A stretch of DNA of 64,000 nucleotides from the NCBI GenBank assembly GCA_032719365.1, contig CM064871.1, forward strand, positions 32,151,566 through 32,215,565, written 5' to 3'. The notes beneath the pieces were generated by a model. That model was not told where the DNA came from. It saw only the letters and a program-made list of their open reading frames with translations, and did not search any database. Source of the DNA: Prinsepia uniflora. Lineage: Eukaryota > Streptophyta > Magnoliopsida > Rosales > Rosaceae. Position numbers and translations under genes: made by a program. Shown piece after piece: positions 22,135 to 32,849 of this stretch (position 1 is the first letter of the stretch; each line of letters begins with the position of its first letter).

Positions 22135-23376
22135 GTTTCTCTCTTTCAAAATCTTCTGGGTGTTCCCTCTTCGGTGGTTAATTTTAATTTCAACGGGTTG
22201 ATTGAGGATACTATTGGGGATAAGGAGGCTTTGAACATGGTGAGTGAGTTTTCAGCGGCGGAGATCCGTAATGTGTGTTTTCAGCTCAAGCCTAATAAGG
22301 CCCCGGGTCCTGATGGGTTAAATGGCCTCTTCTTCCAGAAATCATGGAGTGTGGTGGGAAGTCATGTCATTGCGGCGGTTAGTGAATTCTTCTCTAATGG
22401 TTGTTTACTTGGTGAGGTTAATGCCACTATTATTACCTTGGTTCCTAAAGTCTCTAACCCCTATACCATGGCAGGTTTTCATCATATTTCTTGATGTAAT
22501 ACCCTGTATAAGATTATTTCCAAGCTGATTGATAATCAGACTGTGGGAATTATCTCTTATCTCATTAGTGCGAATCAGTTGGCTTTTGTGGGGGGCCTTT
22601 AGATTGGAGATAATATTTTGTTGGTTCAGGAGCTTATGCGTGGTCACCATCTGAATAAGGGAGTGCCTAGGTGTATGGCCAAGGTTGACATTTTGAAAGC
22701 GTATGATTCTCTAAACTGGGGGTTTCTCCTTCAGGCTATGAGAGTGTTTAATTTCCACCCTAATCTGATTGCTTGGGTGGAAAAATGCATATCCACACCT
22801 AGATTTTCGATTGCTGTAAATGGGGAATTAGTGGGATTTTTTTCCGGAAAGCGGGGGTTATGGCAAGGGGATCCTCTTTTGCCGTATCTCCTTATCATTG
22901 TTATGGAAATCCTATCTAAGATGTTGAAGGCTAGGATTGCTTTATGCCCTTGGTTCAGGTATCACTGGAGGTGTGGTAAAGTGGGTCTCACTCGTTTGGC
23001 TTTTGCAGATGATTTGTCGGTTTTTTGTCATGCTGATAGGTATTCTGCTAAAGTTATTAATGATACCTTAGCGGTGTTTTCCAGGGCCTCGGGGTTGATC
23101 CCTAATCTAGCCAAGAGTAATGCCTTTGCGGTAGGAGTGTCTAATCATCTTCTGGGTCAAGTTGTGAGGATTTTTGGGTTTGGTGAAGGGTCCCTACCTA
23201 TCCGTTATTTAGGCATCCCTCTGATTTCTTCCAAATTTGGGTTCTATGCATGTCGTCCTCTTTTGGAGTGTATGGAAGGCCAGATTAGTAGTTAGGAGCA
23301 CCGTAAGCTTTCTTTCGCTGGTAGGTTGCAGTTAATTAAGTCTGTGTTGGGCAATATACAGGTTTTTTGGTCCTCT

Positions 23377-25231
23377 TGATAGGTAGTTAAATAAAAATTA
23401 TTTTATATTATTTTCTGATATTTTTGTTTAAATAAATAAAGTTTGTAATTTGGAGCGTTTTGACGAAAGAATCGTCTCGATCGGAATTATAACGAATAAA
23501 TTATGGGCGAGCTTAGATGAAATTATATATTAATTATTATTATTTCTATTCCTGCAGGCCCAAATTAATAAAGAAAACCCAACCCAATTCTTTTATTTCA
23601 ACCCAGCAGAAAACCGGCCCAAGTCTCTAGCCAGCCCAGCAAGCCCACGATCCAGTTTCCTTCCTTTGGCCCATCAGACCAGTCGACAGGCGCTGGCCAA
23701 GCCATCCTCTCTTCCTTCAGCGCGCGTGCGCTGATTCTCTGCCCTCATGTCAGCATCAATTGACCAACTCACCTACTTTCTGCCAGCCGCCTGCCATCGA
23801 ATTATGACTCTGATTTTTAGCTGTTCACTGCTGATTTCATGCCCTGCTGCAACCTACTCCACTTTTGCACGTTTCAACCATTTTTTAGCCCAATATCATC
23901 AATTTCCATCATTGTTCATCATTTCATTTATTTTATTTTATTTTGAATATTTATGGCTCCCTCTATAAATAGGGAGACCATTTCACTTGTTTAGGGGTCC
24001 CCAATTGTCCCATTTTGTTTCTCTTTTTAGTTTAGGTTCTAATATTTCTCTCTAATTTTTTTCTTCTTTTAAGTTCATCTTCTTTCTTTTTGTTCTTTAT
24101 TTTTGGGGACCATTTTAACTCCTTATAGATTTTCTTATTAATTAGCTTTCTTTTAATTCTTGTTATTAATTTATGTTATTTTTATATTAGTTCTTAATTT
24201 CATTTTTTCTTTACTTTATTCTTGTGATTTTTCTTTGAGATCTCTTAAACACATTTTTATGCTTTCCTTAAGAAATACCTAGGTCGAGTATTTCCGAAAT
24301 AATTCTAGAATTTAAGTCTGAATTATTATGTTTTATCCTTCATCTTCATAAGGTTCCAGCCGCTATTCGGTGTTCCTTATGAATAACATTCCATTGTTTC
24401 CATCCACTTTCGGAATCACAAGCTGTTCTTGGGTTCCGAAAGTGTAACTTTATTCCCTTTACTTAAATTCTTGTTATTGTTTCGGTTTACTTATAATTCA
24501 ATATATGCGTTGGTATTTTCTTTCTAAACTTTTGTAAATGTGAATACAATCTTCATGTGTTTTACTTTTTGAATCTCCTTACTTCATATGTTTTAGCGTT
24601 TAACCTTCAGTTTAACGCTACGTGTTTATGACCGTTGTTCGGTGCACTTAGAATAGGGTTGAAGAGATTTAAATGTTTGACGCACATTAAAATCAATAAC
24701 GTAAAGTGAATCGTATTATAGTGTTTATGACCGCTGTTCGGTGCTTTTATAATATTGAAAAATATATGCATGTAATTAAGATGATAAAGGTAGAATTTCG
24801 GGATTGGTTCAATATGAGCAAAATGTTAGAGTGTTGGTAAAAATATGTGTTTGAAGAAAGTTCACTTGTACAAAAGTTAAAGTAAAAGTAGAATTAAGTT
24901 CTTAATTATTTTTACTTGTTTTCTTTATTCTATGATTACAACATTTCAAACCCCTCATTTAATTCTTTATTCTTTTATTCTTTTATTCTTTATTTCATTA
25001 ATTCATTAATTTTTATTTTTTATTCTTTAATTCTTTAATTCTTTATTATTTTATTTAATTATTTAATTCATTAATTCATTATTCTTTTTAACTAACATAT
25101 TATTAATGTTTCCTAATTTCCCCGGTTAAAAACGATCCCTATTTACCAATACTATATCTACACAAAAAAAGTTTAAATTGTATAATACTCGAATTACATA
25201 TTTAATTTAATGCGTAGTTTGGGCGTTATCA
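23377..25231 (+). mobile_element. Solo LTR 4 of a different LTR family, in the LINE C-terminal part
   Basis: The 1855-bp LTR begins TGATAGG and ends GTTATCA, so its outer five bases are complementary (TGATA / TATCA). It has the perfect 5-bp duplication CCTCT (23372-23376 and 25232-25236). It is AT-rich, without the features of the Tekay-like LTRs. A TATA box (TATAAATA, 23964-23971) gives the plus orientation. The stretch 24955-25095 is low-complexity ATTCTTTA/ATTAATTC repeats. I cannot assign it to Copia or Gypsy. Confidence 0.88.
23964..23971 (+). promoter_or_regulatory. TATA box of solo LTR 4
   Basis: TATAAATA followed by GGGAGACC, about 590 bp into the LTR. It probably marks the U3/R boundary region. 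Confidence 0.6.
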
Positions 25232-26608
25232 CCTCTCTTCTCTTTCTCCAGAAGAAATTTTTTCGTGACCTGAAGTTTAAGTGCCGAAGATTCGTGTGGT
25301 CTGGTAATGTTTGTGGGAAGTACTATGCGAAAGTGGCGTGGAACCAAATTTGCAAGCCGGAGGAGGAAGGTGGATTGGGGTTGCGGCGCCTTCACTTGTG
25401 GAATGTGGCTCTTATGGCTCGTCATATATGGTCTCTATTTGATGTTGAGAAGACTAGTCTTTGGTATAGGTGGGTCAAGACCTATTTTATTCGTGGAAAG
25501 TGTTTTTGGTGTCTTACCCCTCCTACTCAGTGTTCTTGGAATTAAAGGAAGTTGCTTAAAATAAGACCTCTTGTTAGGACTTTCATTAAGGCAGTGATTG
25601 GGAATGGGGTTGATGTGTTCCTGTGGTGTGATTATTAGCTAGATGTGGGTTCGTTAGGAGTTTTGGTGGGTAATGAGATGGTTTGAGATTTTGGGGTGGC
25701 GGCTCATGCTAAGGTCAGTTCTTTGATCAATGACTCGAGCTGGTGTTTTCCTTCTCCTATTTCTCCGATGATTAGTTTGATTAGTGCTGCCTTTGGGAGG
25801 ATGTACCCTAATGCTTCTGTTCCTGATTCTTATCACTGAGTTGCTAATCCTTCTGGGAGATTTTCTACTTCGTCCTTGTGAATAGTTTGTCTCATTCGGA
25901 TCCTAGTGTCTCTTGGCATCGTTTGGTGTGGTTTTCTGGTTATATTCCTAGGGCGAGCTTTATGATGTGACTTGATATTCAGTGCAGGTTGTCTACGTTG
26001 GATAGATTGAGGAACTTGACTGTTCATGGTAATGGTATGTGTTTTCTTTGCAATCTTGATGTTGAGTCTCATTCTCATCTATTTTTTGAGTGTCAGTTCT
26101 CTGCTTAGGTGTGGGAGCGTGTTTTGCTTCGATGTGGGATTTCATGGCAGCTTCCTTCGTGGAACTACCTTATCCTCCTGCTTGCTAACTAGTGGAGTGG
26201 TAAGTCTTTCAAATCTATTACTTGAAAACTTGCTCTTGTTGCCTCTGTTTATAGGATCTGATTGGAACGTAACTATCGTGTGTTTGGACACCCCCCAAGA
26301 TCTCCCGATGTTTTTCTTTCTATTTGTAATATGGTTAAGTCTCATTTAAATACTTTGATTATTAGGGCTTCAAATATAAATATGTTGGAAGCTCTAAGAT
26401 ATAACAGTAACCTTTAGGTAGGGTTATTGTGGGAGTCCTTTGTGACATTCTGTAATTTTCTTGGCTAGATTTGCTCTAACTCTTTGTTGTTGAGATGTTT
26501 TCTTGGCTAGACTTGCTCTAACTCTTTGTTATTGAGATGTCTTTTTGTTCCCTTTGGAACCAGTTTTACTAGTGTTATATAATTTTTTAGTTTAACCCGA
26601 AAAAAAAA

Positions 26609-27134
26609 CATACATGATGTCAATCATAAGGAAAAAAAGAAGGGCATTAGGAACCAAATTGAAAATAACAATGAGAAAAGAGGGAGTGGGCTATGTTGTT
26701 TGCCCATGTCCCTTTTGATTTTATTGTTGTTTGCAACTTATAAAACACCATATAAACATCTCATAGAATACTAACAAGAGAAGCCCAACACAGCAGCACT
26801 AAGATAAGTAGATATCTCCTCCAGCTACATCCATCACCTCACCCAACTTCAACTTTAATTAATATATTAATTATCTATAATAAATACTCTCCCTATTTCA
26901 TAATTAAATCCTAAATCAGCAACTTAGGATAAAAAGTTTGACGATGAAGATGAAAAAAAGAGAAATATTCAAAAGACTAAAGAAGAAAAATTTAACCATT
27001 TCCATGTATAATATGGCATCTCAGATTTCTAGTCCTTGGAACTATTAACTGAACCACCACCGGAACCGCCACAAGCCCAGCAAATCAACCCAAATCAGCA
27101 CCATCGCTGCCGCCAATTTCTCGGGTCGATTTCC
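26609..27134. other. Right LINE target duplication and HIPP 3' flank
   Basis: Bases 26609-26622 are the right-hand LINE duplication. The rest is AT-rich and has no gene. It should hold the 3' untranslated region and polyadenylation site of the minus-strand HIPP gene, but I could not pick out a clear signal. Confidence 0.55.
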
Positions 27135-28347
27135 TCACATCACATTGCAACTTGAGGTGTTCTCATCACTGAAGAAGTGAGTGTAGGGTTCGCCGGCTGG
27201 TGGAGGCGCGTACGGCTGGTATGGTGGTGGCGCACCGGGCGGCATGTAGTTGACAGCTGGTGGAGGCCTGGCATACATCATGGGCTGGAACCTCTCATTC
27301 CCCATTGCTCTTTGCTGGTTGATCACAGCTTGCAAATATTGCTGTTGATGGTAGGGGTTACCAGCCACGGCCTCAGGCCCAGCTCCTTGGAAGTATCCGG
27401 GGCCACCGCCTCCACCACCATTCATGGCAGCAGCCGGTAGGCCTTGAACAGCTGGGATGTTGCCCATTTGACCCATCTGACTCATTGGCATGCTGCCCAT
27501 TGGGCCCATTGGCATGTTCATGTTGCCTCCGGGCATGCCTTGAGGCCTCCCACCCATCTGGGCCATCGCCATGTTCATAGCTTGAACACTATCATTCATT
27601 CCTCCGCCGCCCTTCTTTCCCCCATTTGCATTATTAATGTTCCCGTTAGGACCACCATGACCATTGCTGGCATTTTTCCCTCCATTTGCCCCACCGCCAC
27701 CACCATTGTTACCGTTCTTGCCTCCATTTTTCCCACCTCCACCTCCTTGATTTTGATGCTGGTCTCCTCCACCTCCGCCACCGCCCTTCTTTCCTCCATT
27801 CCCATTTTTACCCTCATTATTTCCACCACCCATATTTACCTGAACCGGCACAGCAGCAGCAGCAGCACCACCACCCCCACCCTTTTTCCCATGCGCCCCA
27901 CCACCCCCACCTCCATTTTGGCCACCAGCACCATTCACACCCTTCTGAGCAGTATTAATCATCTGAGGATTCATCATACCATTCATCATGTTCGGAGGCC
28001 CCTGACCGCCATTTTCCATCATGGGTTTCATCTTATTGAGAGGGTGATGGGGTTCATCCATTTCATCATCAAACTCATCGTCATCATAATCGTCATCATC
28101 GTCAAACTCATCGTCTTCATCGTCACTCAAATCCTCCTCCTCACGCAAATTGAATTTGACAGCCTTCTGATTGTTGGGATTTGGGTCTTTGAAAGCCGGC
28201 ATTGGCATGCCCTTCAATTGAGGAAGCTTCAGATCTTGAAACCCTTTCATTTTCTGGAGCTGCTGAAACTGCTGGAGTTGTTGAAGCTGCTGCTGTTGCT
28301 GCTGCTGAAGCTGCTGCTGTTGCTGAAGCTGCTGCTGTTGCTGAAGC

Positions 28348-28385
<38 letters not shown>

Positions 28386-29154
28386 AAGCTGAAGCTGAAG
28401 CTGGCCTTGTTGACCACCACCGCCACCCTTTGGCTGGTTTCCACCGCCATCGCCACCGCCGCGCTTCTGGGCTTTGTTGTTATTGTTGTTCCCACCTTTA
28501 CCATTGTCAATTTGCATGTTTTTTAGCTGATTTGCCAGGTGGCTTTGGTTGTTATTGCTATTGGCCTTGGGAGCACCCCACAGCTCTGCATGTTTGCCAG
28601 ATTTCGAAAGCTTCTTAATCAGAACCGACGGGTCAAAATTTCCAGACACCGTTACTTTCCCCTGCTCCGCATCTATTTCGGTGGTAAAAACGCCTAAACC
28701 CAAAACAAAAGCCGTAAATTAACCAGAAATTTCAAAAAGAAAAGATATGCACTTTAACATCTGTATTTAATTAAAAACCAAAATGAGATCTTGGGTACGT
28801 GTAATTCAGCACAAAGAATTTATATTTTTAAAAACAAAGGCAAGAAAATAGTTATACCATCAATTTTCTGCAAGATTTTCTTCACTTTGTGCTTACATCC
28901 ATCACAGTGAATGTTCACCTTCAGAACACATTTCTGCATGTACAGATAATTTAACCCAAAGAACAAAACAGAGTAAAAATAAATATTTAAAAAGAAGTAA
29001 AAATAACCCAGTTAAAAAAAGAGAGAATGAAATAATGTGATATAAGGCAAGCAACAAATTAAAAGAGATTTTGTTTTGAGTTGAAATGAAGCAAAGAATT
29101 AGCGAGAGGGAAATGAAAGGGTACCTGGATCTTCAAGAACTCCTCTTTACTCAT
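27135..29154 (-). CDS. HIPP33-like: Heavy-metal-associated isoprenylated plant protein (HIPP32/33/34-like)
   Basis: Three exons: 29125-29154, 28858-28933 and 27135-28693, joined by GT-AG introns (28934-29124 and 28694-28857), giving 554 residues. The start MSKEEFLKIQ is fixed by the short first exon; the ATG-like position at 28703 lies inside intron 2. Residues about 10-73 form a heavy-metal-associated (HMA) domain with the metal-binding pair CDGC (20-23). Then come an Asn/Gly-rich stretch, a Gln/Leu tract (about 129-183), an acidic block (about 218-247), long Gly/Asn/Met-rich low-complexity regions and a C-terminal CaaX box CNVM (551-554) for prenylation. Domain order and length fit the long, glycine-rich HIPPs of Arabidopsis (HIPP32/33 group). 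The known family role is metal or partner-protein binding, often at membranes or the nucleus; the specific function here is inferred. The 5' flank is rich in GA/CT runs (29360-29520). I see no lesion, so the gene looks functional. Confidence 0.93.
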
Positions 29155-29734
29155 GGTTACCACTCAAAATGCAACAAAAACCAAAGAAACTTCAATGGTA
29201 GAAAGAGAAAGATAGGTTGCTTTAGATCTAGCAAACAGAGAAAAATGGTGGTCTCTGTTGTTTCTTTGTTGGGACTTTTCCAAGCAAAAAGCACCGATAT
29301 GAAACAAATGGGTCTGAGTCTCTCTGAGCTCTAGACCCAGCAAAGATTTATTCTTTGAACGGAGAAGAGAGAAATGGAGAAAGAGAGAGAGGGAGGGGGA
29401 AGGGGGGCTCAGAAGCTGTGGGTAGACATTAAAACTTTGTATCTCTATGGCTTCCTCGGGAGAGAGTGAGCTGAAACAAAGAGGGGAAAAAGAGAGAGCG
29501 AGAAAGAGAGAGTGCTGCCTCCAAATCTAAGGCTTTGATTCACTCTTTTCTTTTGGGGGCCTTTATTTATTGGTATTTTGGCTTCGTTCAGGCTTATGAG
29601 CCAATAGTCATGTGGCAGGCTTGGCTTGGAAGGCTTGAGCTAAGTTCTAAGAGTGGTTTTTTTTTTCCCCGAAAAGTTCAAAGAGTGTTGGCTTGGTTGG
29701 CTTCACTGAGACTCTCTCTTTGTGAGGTAATGAA
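29155..29734. other. 5' flank of the HIPP gene
   Basis: On the gene strand this holds the leader and promoter. It contains CT-rich runs at about 29350-29400 and 29480-29515. A TATA-like AATAAATAAAGG occurs near 29562-29574 (minus strand), with an adjacent CCAAT. The promoter assignment is tentative. Confidence 0.35.
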
Positions 29735-29743
29735 ATATAAATA

Positions 29744-30538
29744 ATGATAAAAATATTGATATCTATAGATATATTATTAGTCAAATTTACAGATATATCG
29801 TTCTAAATATTGATATCAATATCGTTTACGGTCAATAAAAATAATGGAAATTTGATCTAAAAGTTGAAAATTTGTAATAAAATTTTGGAAAAAACTTAAT
29901 TACCCAATGATAGTTATATAGGACTAATAAAAATTATAAAAAGACTTTGATATAATAAATATATGATGAATAATATGATAAAATAGGATTTTGCAGATGA
30001 CTAATAATATAAAAATATAAATATAAACATAAATTGAAGTGAATTACTATAATTGAATGTTAATATAATTAAAAACATAACAATACGCATAAAAAATTTG
30101 AATGAAAGAAAAAATATAAAATGAGTAAATATATTTAAAATTAGAAAAAAAAGGATAAAAAAATAGAGGCAATCTTTTTTTAAAAATTAAAAAGATTGAT
30201 ATATTTAAATTTGGAAAAATAATAAATATAGTTTAAAATAAGGAAAAAATGGAAAAAAAAAGGATTAGGAACCCGTGCGAGCACTTGGGGTCGAACTTAG
30301 GTGCTTTAATTGAAAATTAAGGAACCAAATAATATAAAAAGCACACATACGAACTTAAAAACAGTCATCTTCTACCTTGTGCGGGTCTACAATTCGGGTT
30401 TTTTGATTCGCGCAACATGACCCGACTGTAACTCAATGATATTACGTCTGATTTTTGCTCAATTTCTTCCCTGCTCTTACGTGCTGCCAGCCAATTTCAC
30501 CGATATATCGGCGAAACTGGCGATATTTTTATGATTGG
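29744..30538. mobile_element. Possible MULE-type non-autonomous element
   Basis: A 9-bp direct repeat ATATAAATA (29735-29743 and 30539-30547) flanks an AT-rich 795-bp segment. Its ends are imperfect inverted repeats: ATGATAAAAATATTG on the left, against ATCATAAAAATATCG as the complement of the right. GATATATCG-type palindromes lie near both ends. The 9-bp duplication suits Mutator-like elements, but AT richness weakens the case. Confidence 0.4.
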
Positions 30539-30547
30539 ATATAAATA

Positions 30548-31632
30548 CCTCGGCGGATAAAGGAGGGAGGGCTGAGATTTGTTTTTAATCTTTTTCACAT
30601 TTGATAATTATTATGGCATTAAATAGGATATTGTTTCATGTATATGCATAAATATATTCAATTGCAATCTGATTCCTCTACTTCACTATCTTTAGTCTCT
30701 ACTCTCTCCCTCCTCTGTGATTCTTTCTTGTCAATAGGAAATGAAAGCAAACTTCAACTTGGCCAAAACATTTTACCCTCCTCACCACCACAAACCATTT
30801 GATTTAATCCATTGAATTTTGACTATAATGGGTAATGCGATCCCTCAAAATGTCACAGTTTCACCTTCAATTTGGATGTAAAATTATATGTACAAACTGA
30901 ACAAATCATGTAATGATAATATATTATTCAAATGGTAAAAGTAGATGTGATTAAGCTGGAGATAACTTCAAACTTGGAATTTCAATGGTAATAATTGAAA
31001 GATAATTAGTTTCATGGGACTTAATTGAGTTGGTGAAAATTTTCATTTACTTAGTTTTCGAAATTTTCAATATCAAACAATTTAAATGCCTATGATGAAC
31101 ATAAATTGATTTTACAATCTAACCTGAATGGCATTTGGAGATGATTTGGATTTAAAACTAAGATTTGCACATATCTGGAAGGAACCTAAACAAGATTTCA
31201 TTGTCGATATCAAGATCTACCACCCAAATGAAACATGAATTTAAACAATCAGGGAAACATGTGGTGTCAGCACTGAGGCGTAGTTGGCTATTTCCAATGC
31301 GATTGTGATTTTCTGAATAACTAAATTTCCAATTAGAACAAAGAAGGTAATGGAATTGCAAGGAACTAGCACATGATATATATATATATATATATATATA
31401 TCTTTAAAGATCTGCAAAATGCAAATTTAAAGTTAAATAGATGTAATGAACAACTATCTAATCTATGGGGCATTTTGGTCCATATATATAATGGATGTAT
31501 TATACTTATAATAATGTTTGTGGTATCTATATTTACATTATTGACTTTCAATAAAGATTAAATTCTTATATGAAAGAAGAAAAATTATAAATCAAACCCT
31601 CTATAGCAGCCAACCTCGATGAAGTCAAATAA
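30548..31632. other. AT-rich intergenic DNA
   Basis: I see no coding signal. An (AT)13 microsatellite is at 31376-31401. Confidence 0.55.
31376..31401. repeat. (AT)13 microsatellite
   Basis: Uninterrupted AT dinucleotide run of 26 bp. Confidence 0.95.
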
Positions 31633-31945
31633 TCATGCGTTACGAGCATCCAGTGGAGGAGAAGAAAACCGACTAAGACTACCACTACTTTCATGACCAA
31701 ACTTAGTAAGAGAATCTACCACAAAATTAGCATCGCTATAGAAATAATTGAAGGAGATAAAGCAAAACCTTCTCCTGAGCGTCTTGACACACCGACCAAT
31801 AGTGACGAGAGTCCAAGGGATATGGATATGCCCATAAATAGCATCAATAAGTGTTTTAGAATCACCTTGAACTTGAAAATTAACAACGTTGAGACTCAAG
31901 GCTTAATTAAGAGCATTCAAAAGAGCATGCACTTCAGCCAAAAGA
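31633..31945 (-). pseudogene. RNase H-like fragment of a plant LINE
   Basis: The minus-strand translation has the RVT_3 pattern of plant LINE RNase H domains. In order it reads AEVHALLNALN, a stop, FQVQGDSKTLIDAI, PWTLV, FCFISFNYFYSDANFVVDSLTKFGH. The QGDSK and ANFVVDSL motifs hold the equivalents of catalytic Asp residues. One in-frame stop lies near 31905. There is no flanking reverse transcriptase, so this is a 5'-truncated relic, unrelated to the big LINE on the other strand. Confidence 0.7.
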
Positions 31946-32730
31946 CAAAGTTTAGTTTATTTGTTATGCTTAAGTATACACACCCCTAGCAACATATTGC
32001 CACTAGTTTAATGGTCTAATGATATTACTCATTCTGTAATTAAAGGTTTTACATTAGATTTTTATAAAGAATGAGGCCAATACCTAAACTATATAATACT
32101 CTTATCAATATTCTTGAATAAATAAATTTTTTTAATATATGATGTTATATGTTTAAATATAATGCATATAAAACCTCCAAATCGATAAAATTTAAGAATT
32201 CCAAAATTTTGAATTGAAATGAGTTTTGCAGATTCAAAAGTTAGAATTGGTATTTCCATTTCATTCCTACCTCCAAGTCTATAAGCTAGAGGATCCTTTA
32301 TGGTAACTTGCTTTATTAACAAAGGTTTTTATTTTTTCACCCATCTTATAATTTAATAATATTCTTTTATATAAAAGGTCTTGTATTTAATTATAATAAG
32401 TAACTTACCAATGTTGAAATTTTAAATGAGACTTGTTTGCTGAAATCCTAGCCTACCTCTCCATCCCTAAATGAAAAAATTCTTCTTCTTTCTAGAAACA
32501 TTTCTTTTACTAATCTTCTTCGGGTCCAGGGGGATTCCCTCTAGTACCTATATGGATGTTGTGAATAAACCAATAATCCAACTAGTTTTTATGTCGTTTC
32601 CATTGATGTTTGTTTGCCTTCAAGTTTCTTTTTCTAGTCTATACTCCATCGTTATGACGTTGATCATCGTCACATATTTCGACGTCCTGATAGGTCAGGT
32701 TTCTGGTGAAACTTTTGTCTTCATGAGTAT
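31946..32730. other. AT-rich intergenic DNA
   Basis: No feature supported. A hydrophobic frame from 32471 runs straight into antisense LTR sequence and has no recognisable domain. Confidence 0.5.
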
Positions 32731-32834
32731 TGTTGAAACAGAAATCGAACCCGCCGCGAAAAGTCCTCACAATATTTGCAAACAGCAAACAATTAGCTAT
32801 CGTTGCCTCGATCGATTACCCGGGGGGTTGTTCG
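32731..32834 (-). repeat. LTR 3'-end (U5) fragment of decayed gypsy family T
   Basis: About 104 bp that are the reverse complement, with few mismatches, of the end of the LTR at 39538-40017 (GAAACAGAAATCGAACCCGC ... GGGGGGTTGTTCG). It ends TTTCAACA on the minus strand, which defines the LTR terminus. Similarity stops abruptly at 32834. Confidence 0.75.
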
Positions 32835-32849
32835 CCTGCTCAACTGGAT

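Larger units (their letters stand above)
6539..26400 (+). pseudogene. LINE ORF2 (endonuclease / reverse transcriptase), broken by four insertions
   Basis: ORF2 starts at ATG 6539. The apurinic-type endonuclease domain covers 6545-7308, with FWNVCGLN, LLETRV, LGDIN and SSNHCP motifs. Two catalytic positions look changed: GDFN is GDIN, and the SDH motif reads SNH. The linker FFRQKSRLKWMADGD lies near 10870-10910. Reverse transcriptase covers 22230-23290, with NKAPGPDG, QLAF, LWQGDPL and FADDL, the form of the YADD catalytic box seen in many plant LINEs. The C-terminal part at 25240-26330 includes a cysteine/histidine motif (CFLCNLDVESHSHLFFEC, about 26040-26095). Stops occur at 22492-22494, near 22600 and at 23293-23295, with frameshifts in the endonuclease part. 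No RNase H domain follows. The 3' limit is approximate. Confidence 0.8.
1808..26608 (+). mobile_element. L1-type LINE, about 5.9 kb, split by five LTR-element insertions
   Basis: The segments 1808-2647, 5228-7308, 10653-10916, 14118-14251, 22140-23376 and 25237-26608 join into one plus-strand plant L1-type LINE. In order they give a 5' UTR, ORF1 (DUF4283-like domain and CCHC zinc knuckle), ORF2 (endonuclease, reverse transcriptase, zf-RVT-type cysteine/histidine motif) and a short 3' UTR ending in an A run (26600-26608). The A run is followed by a 14-bp copy of the sequence left of the element. Each break is explained by an LTR insertion with its own 5-bp duplication. Both ORFs carry stops and frameshifts, so the element is dead. 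Removing the insertions leaves about 5.93 kb, the normal size for a full-length plant L1. Confidence 0.9.

Noticed and set aside
23747..23968. 73-residue frame in solo LTR 4
   Set aside because: It lies in the U3 region upstream of the TATA box and has no domain.
27444..28526. 360-residue plus-strand open frame
   Set aside because: It is the antisense shadow of HIPP exon 3, kept open by the low-complexity codons.
28694..28703. Apparent start codon of a 522-residue single-exon HIPP frame
   Set aside because: It lies in intron 2. A conserved HMA domain start is found in two upstream exons with proper GT-AG borders.
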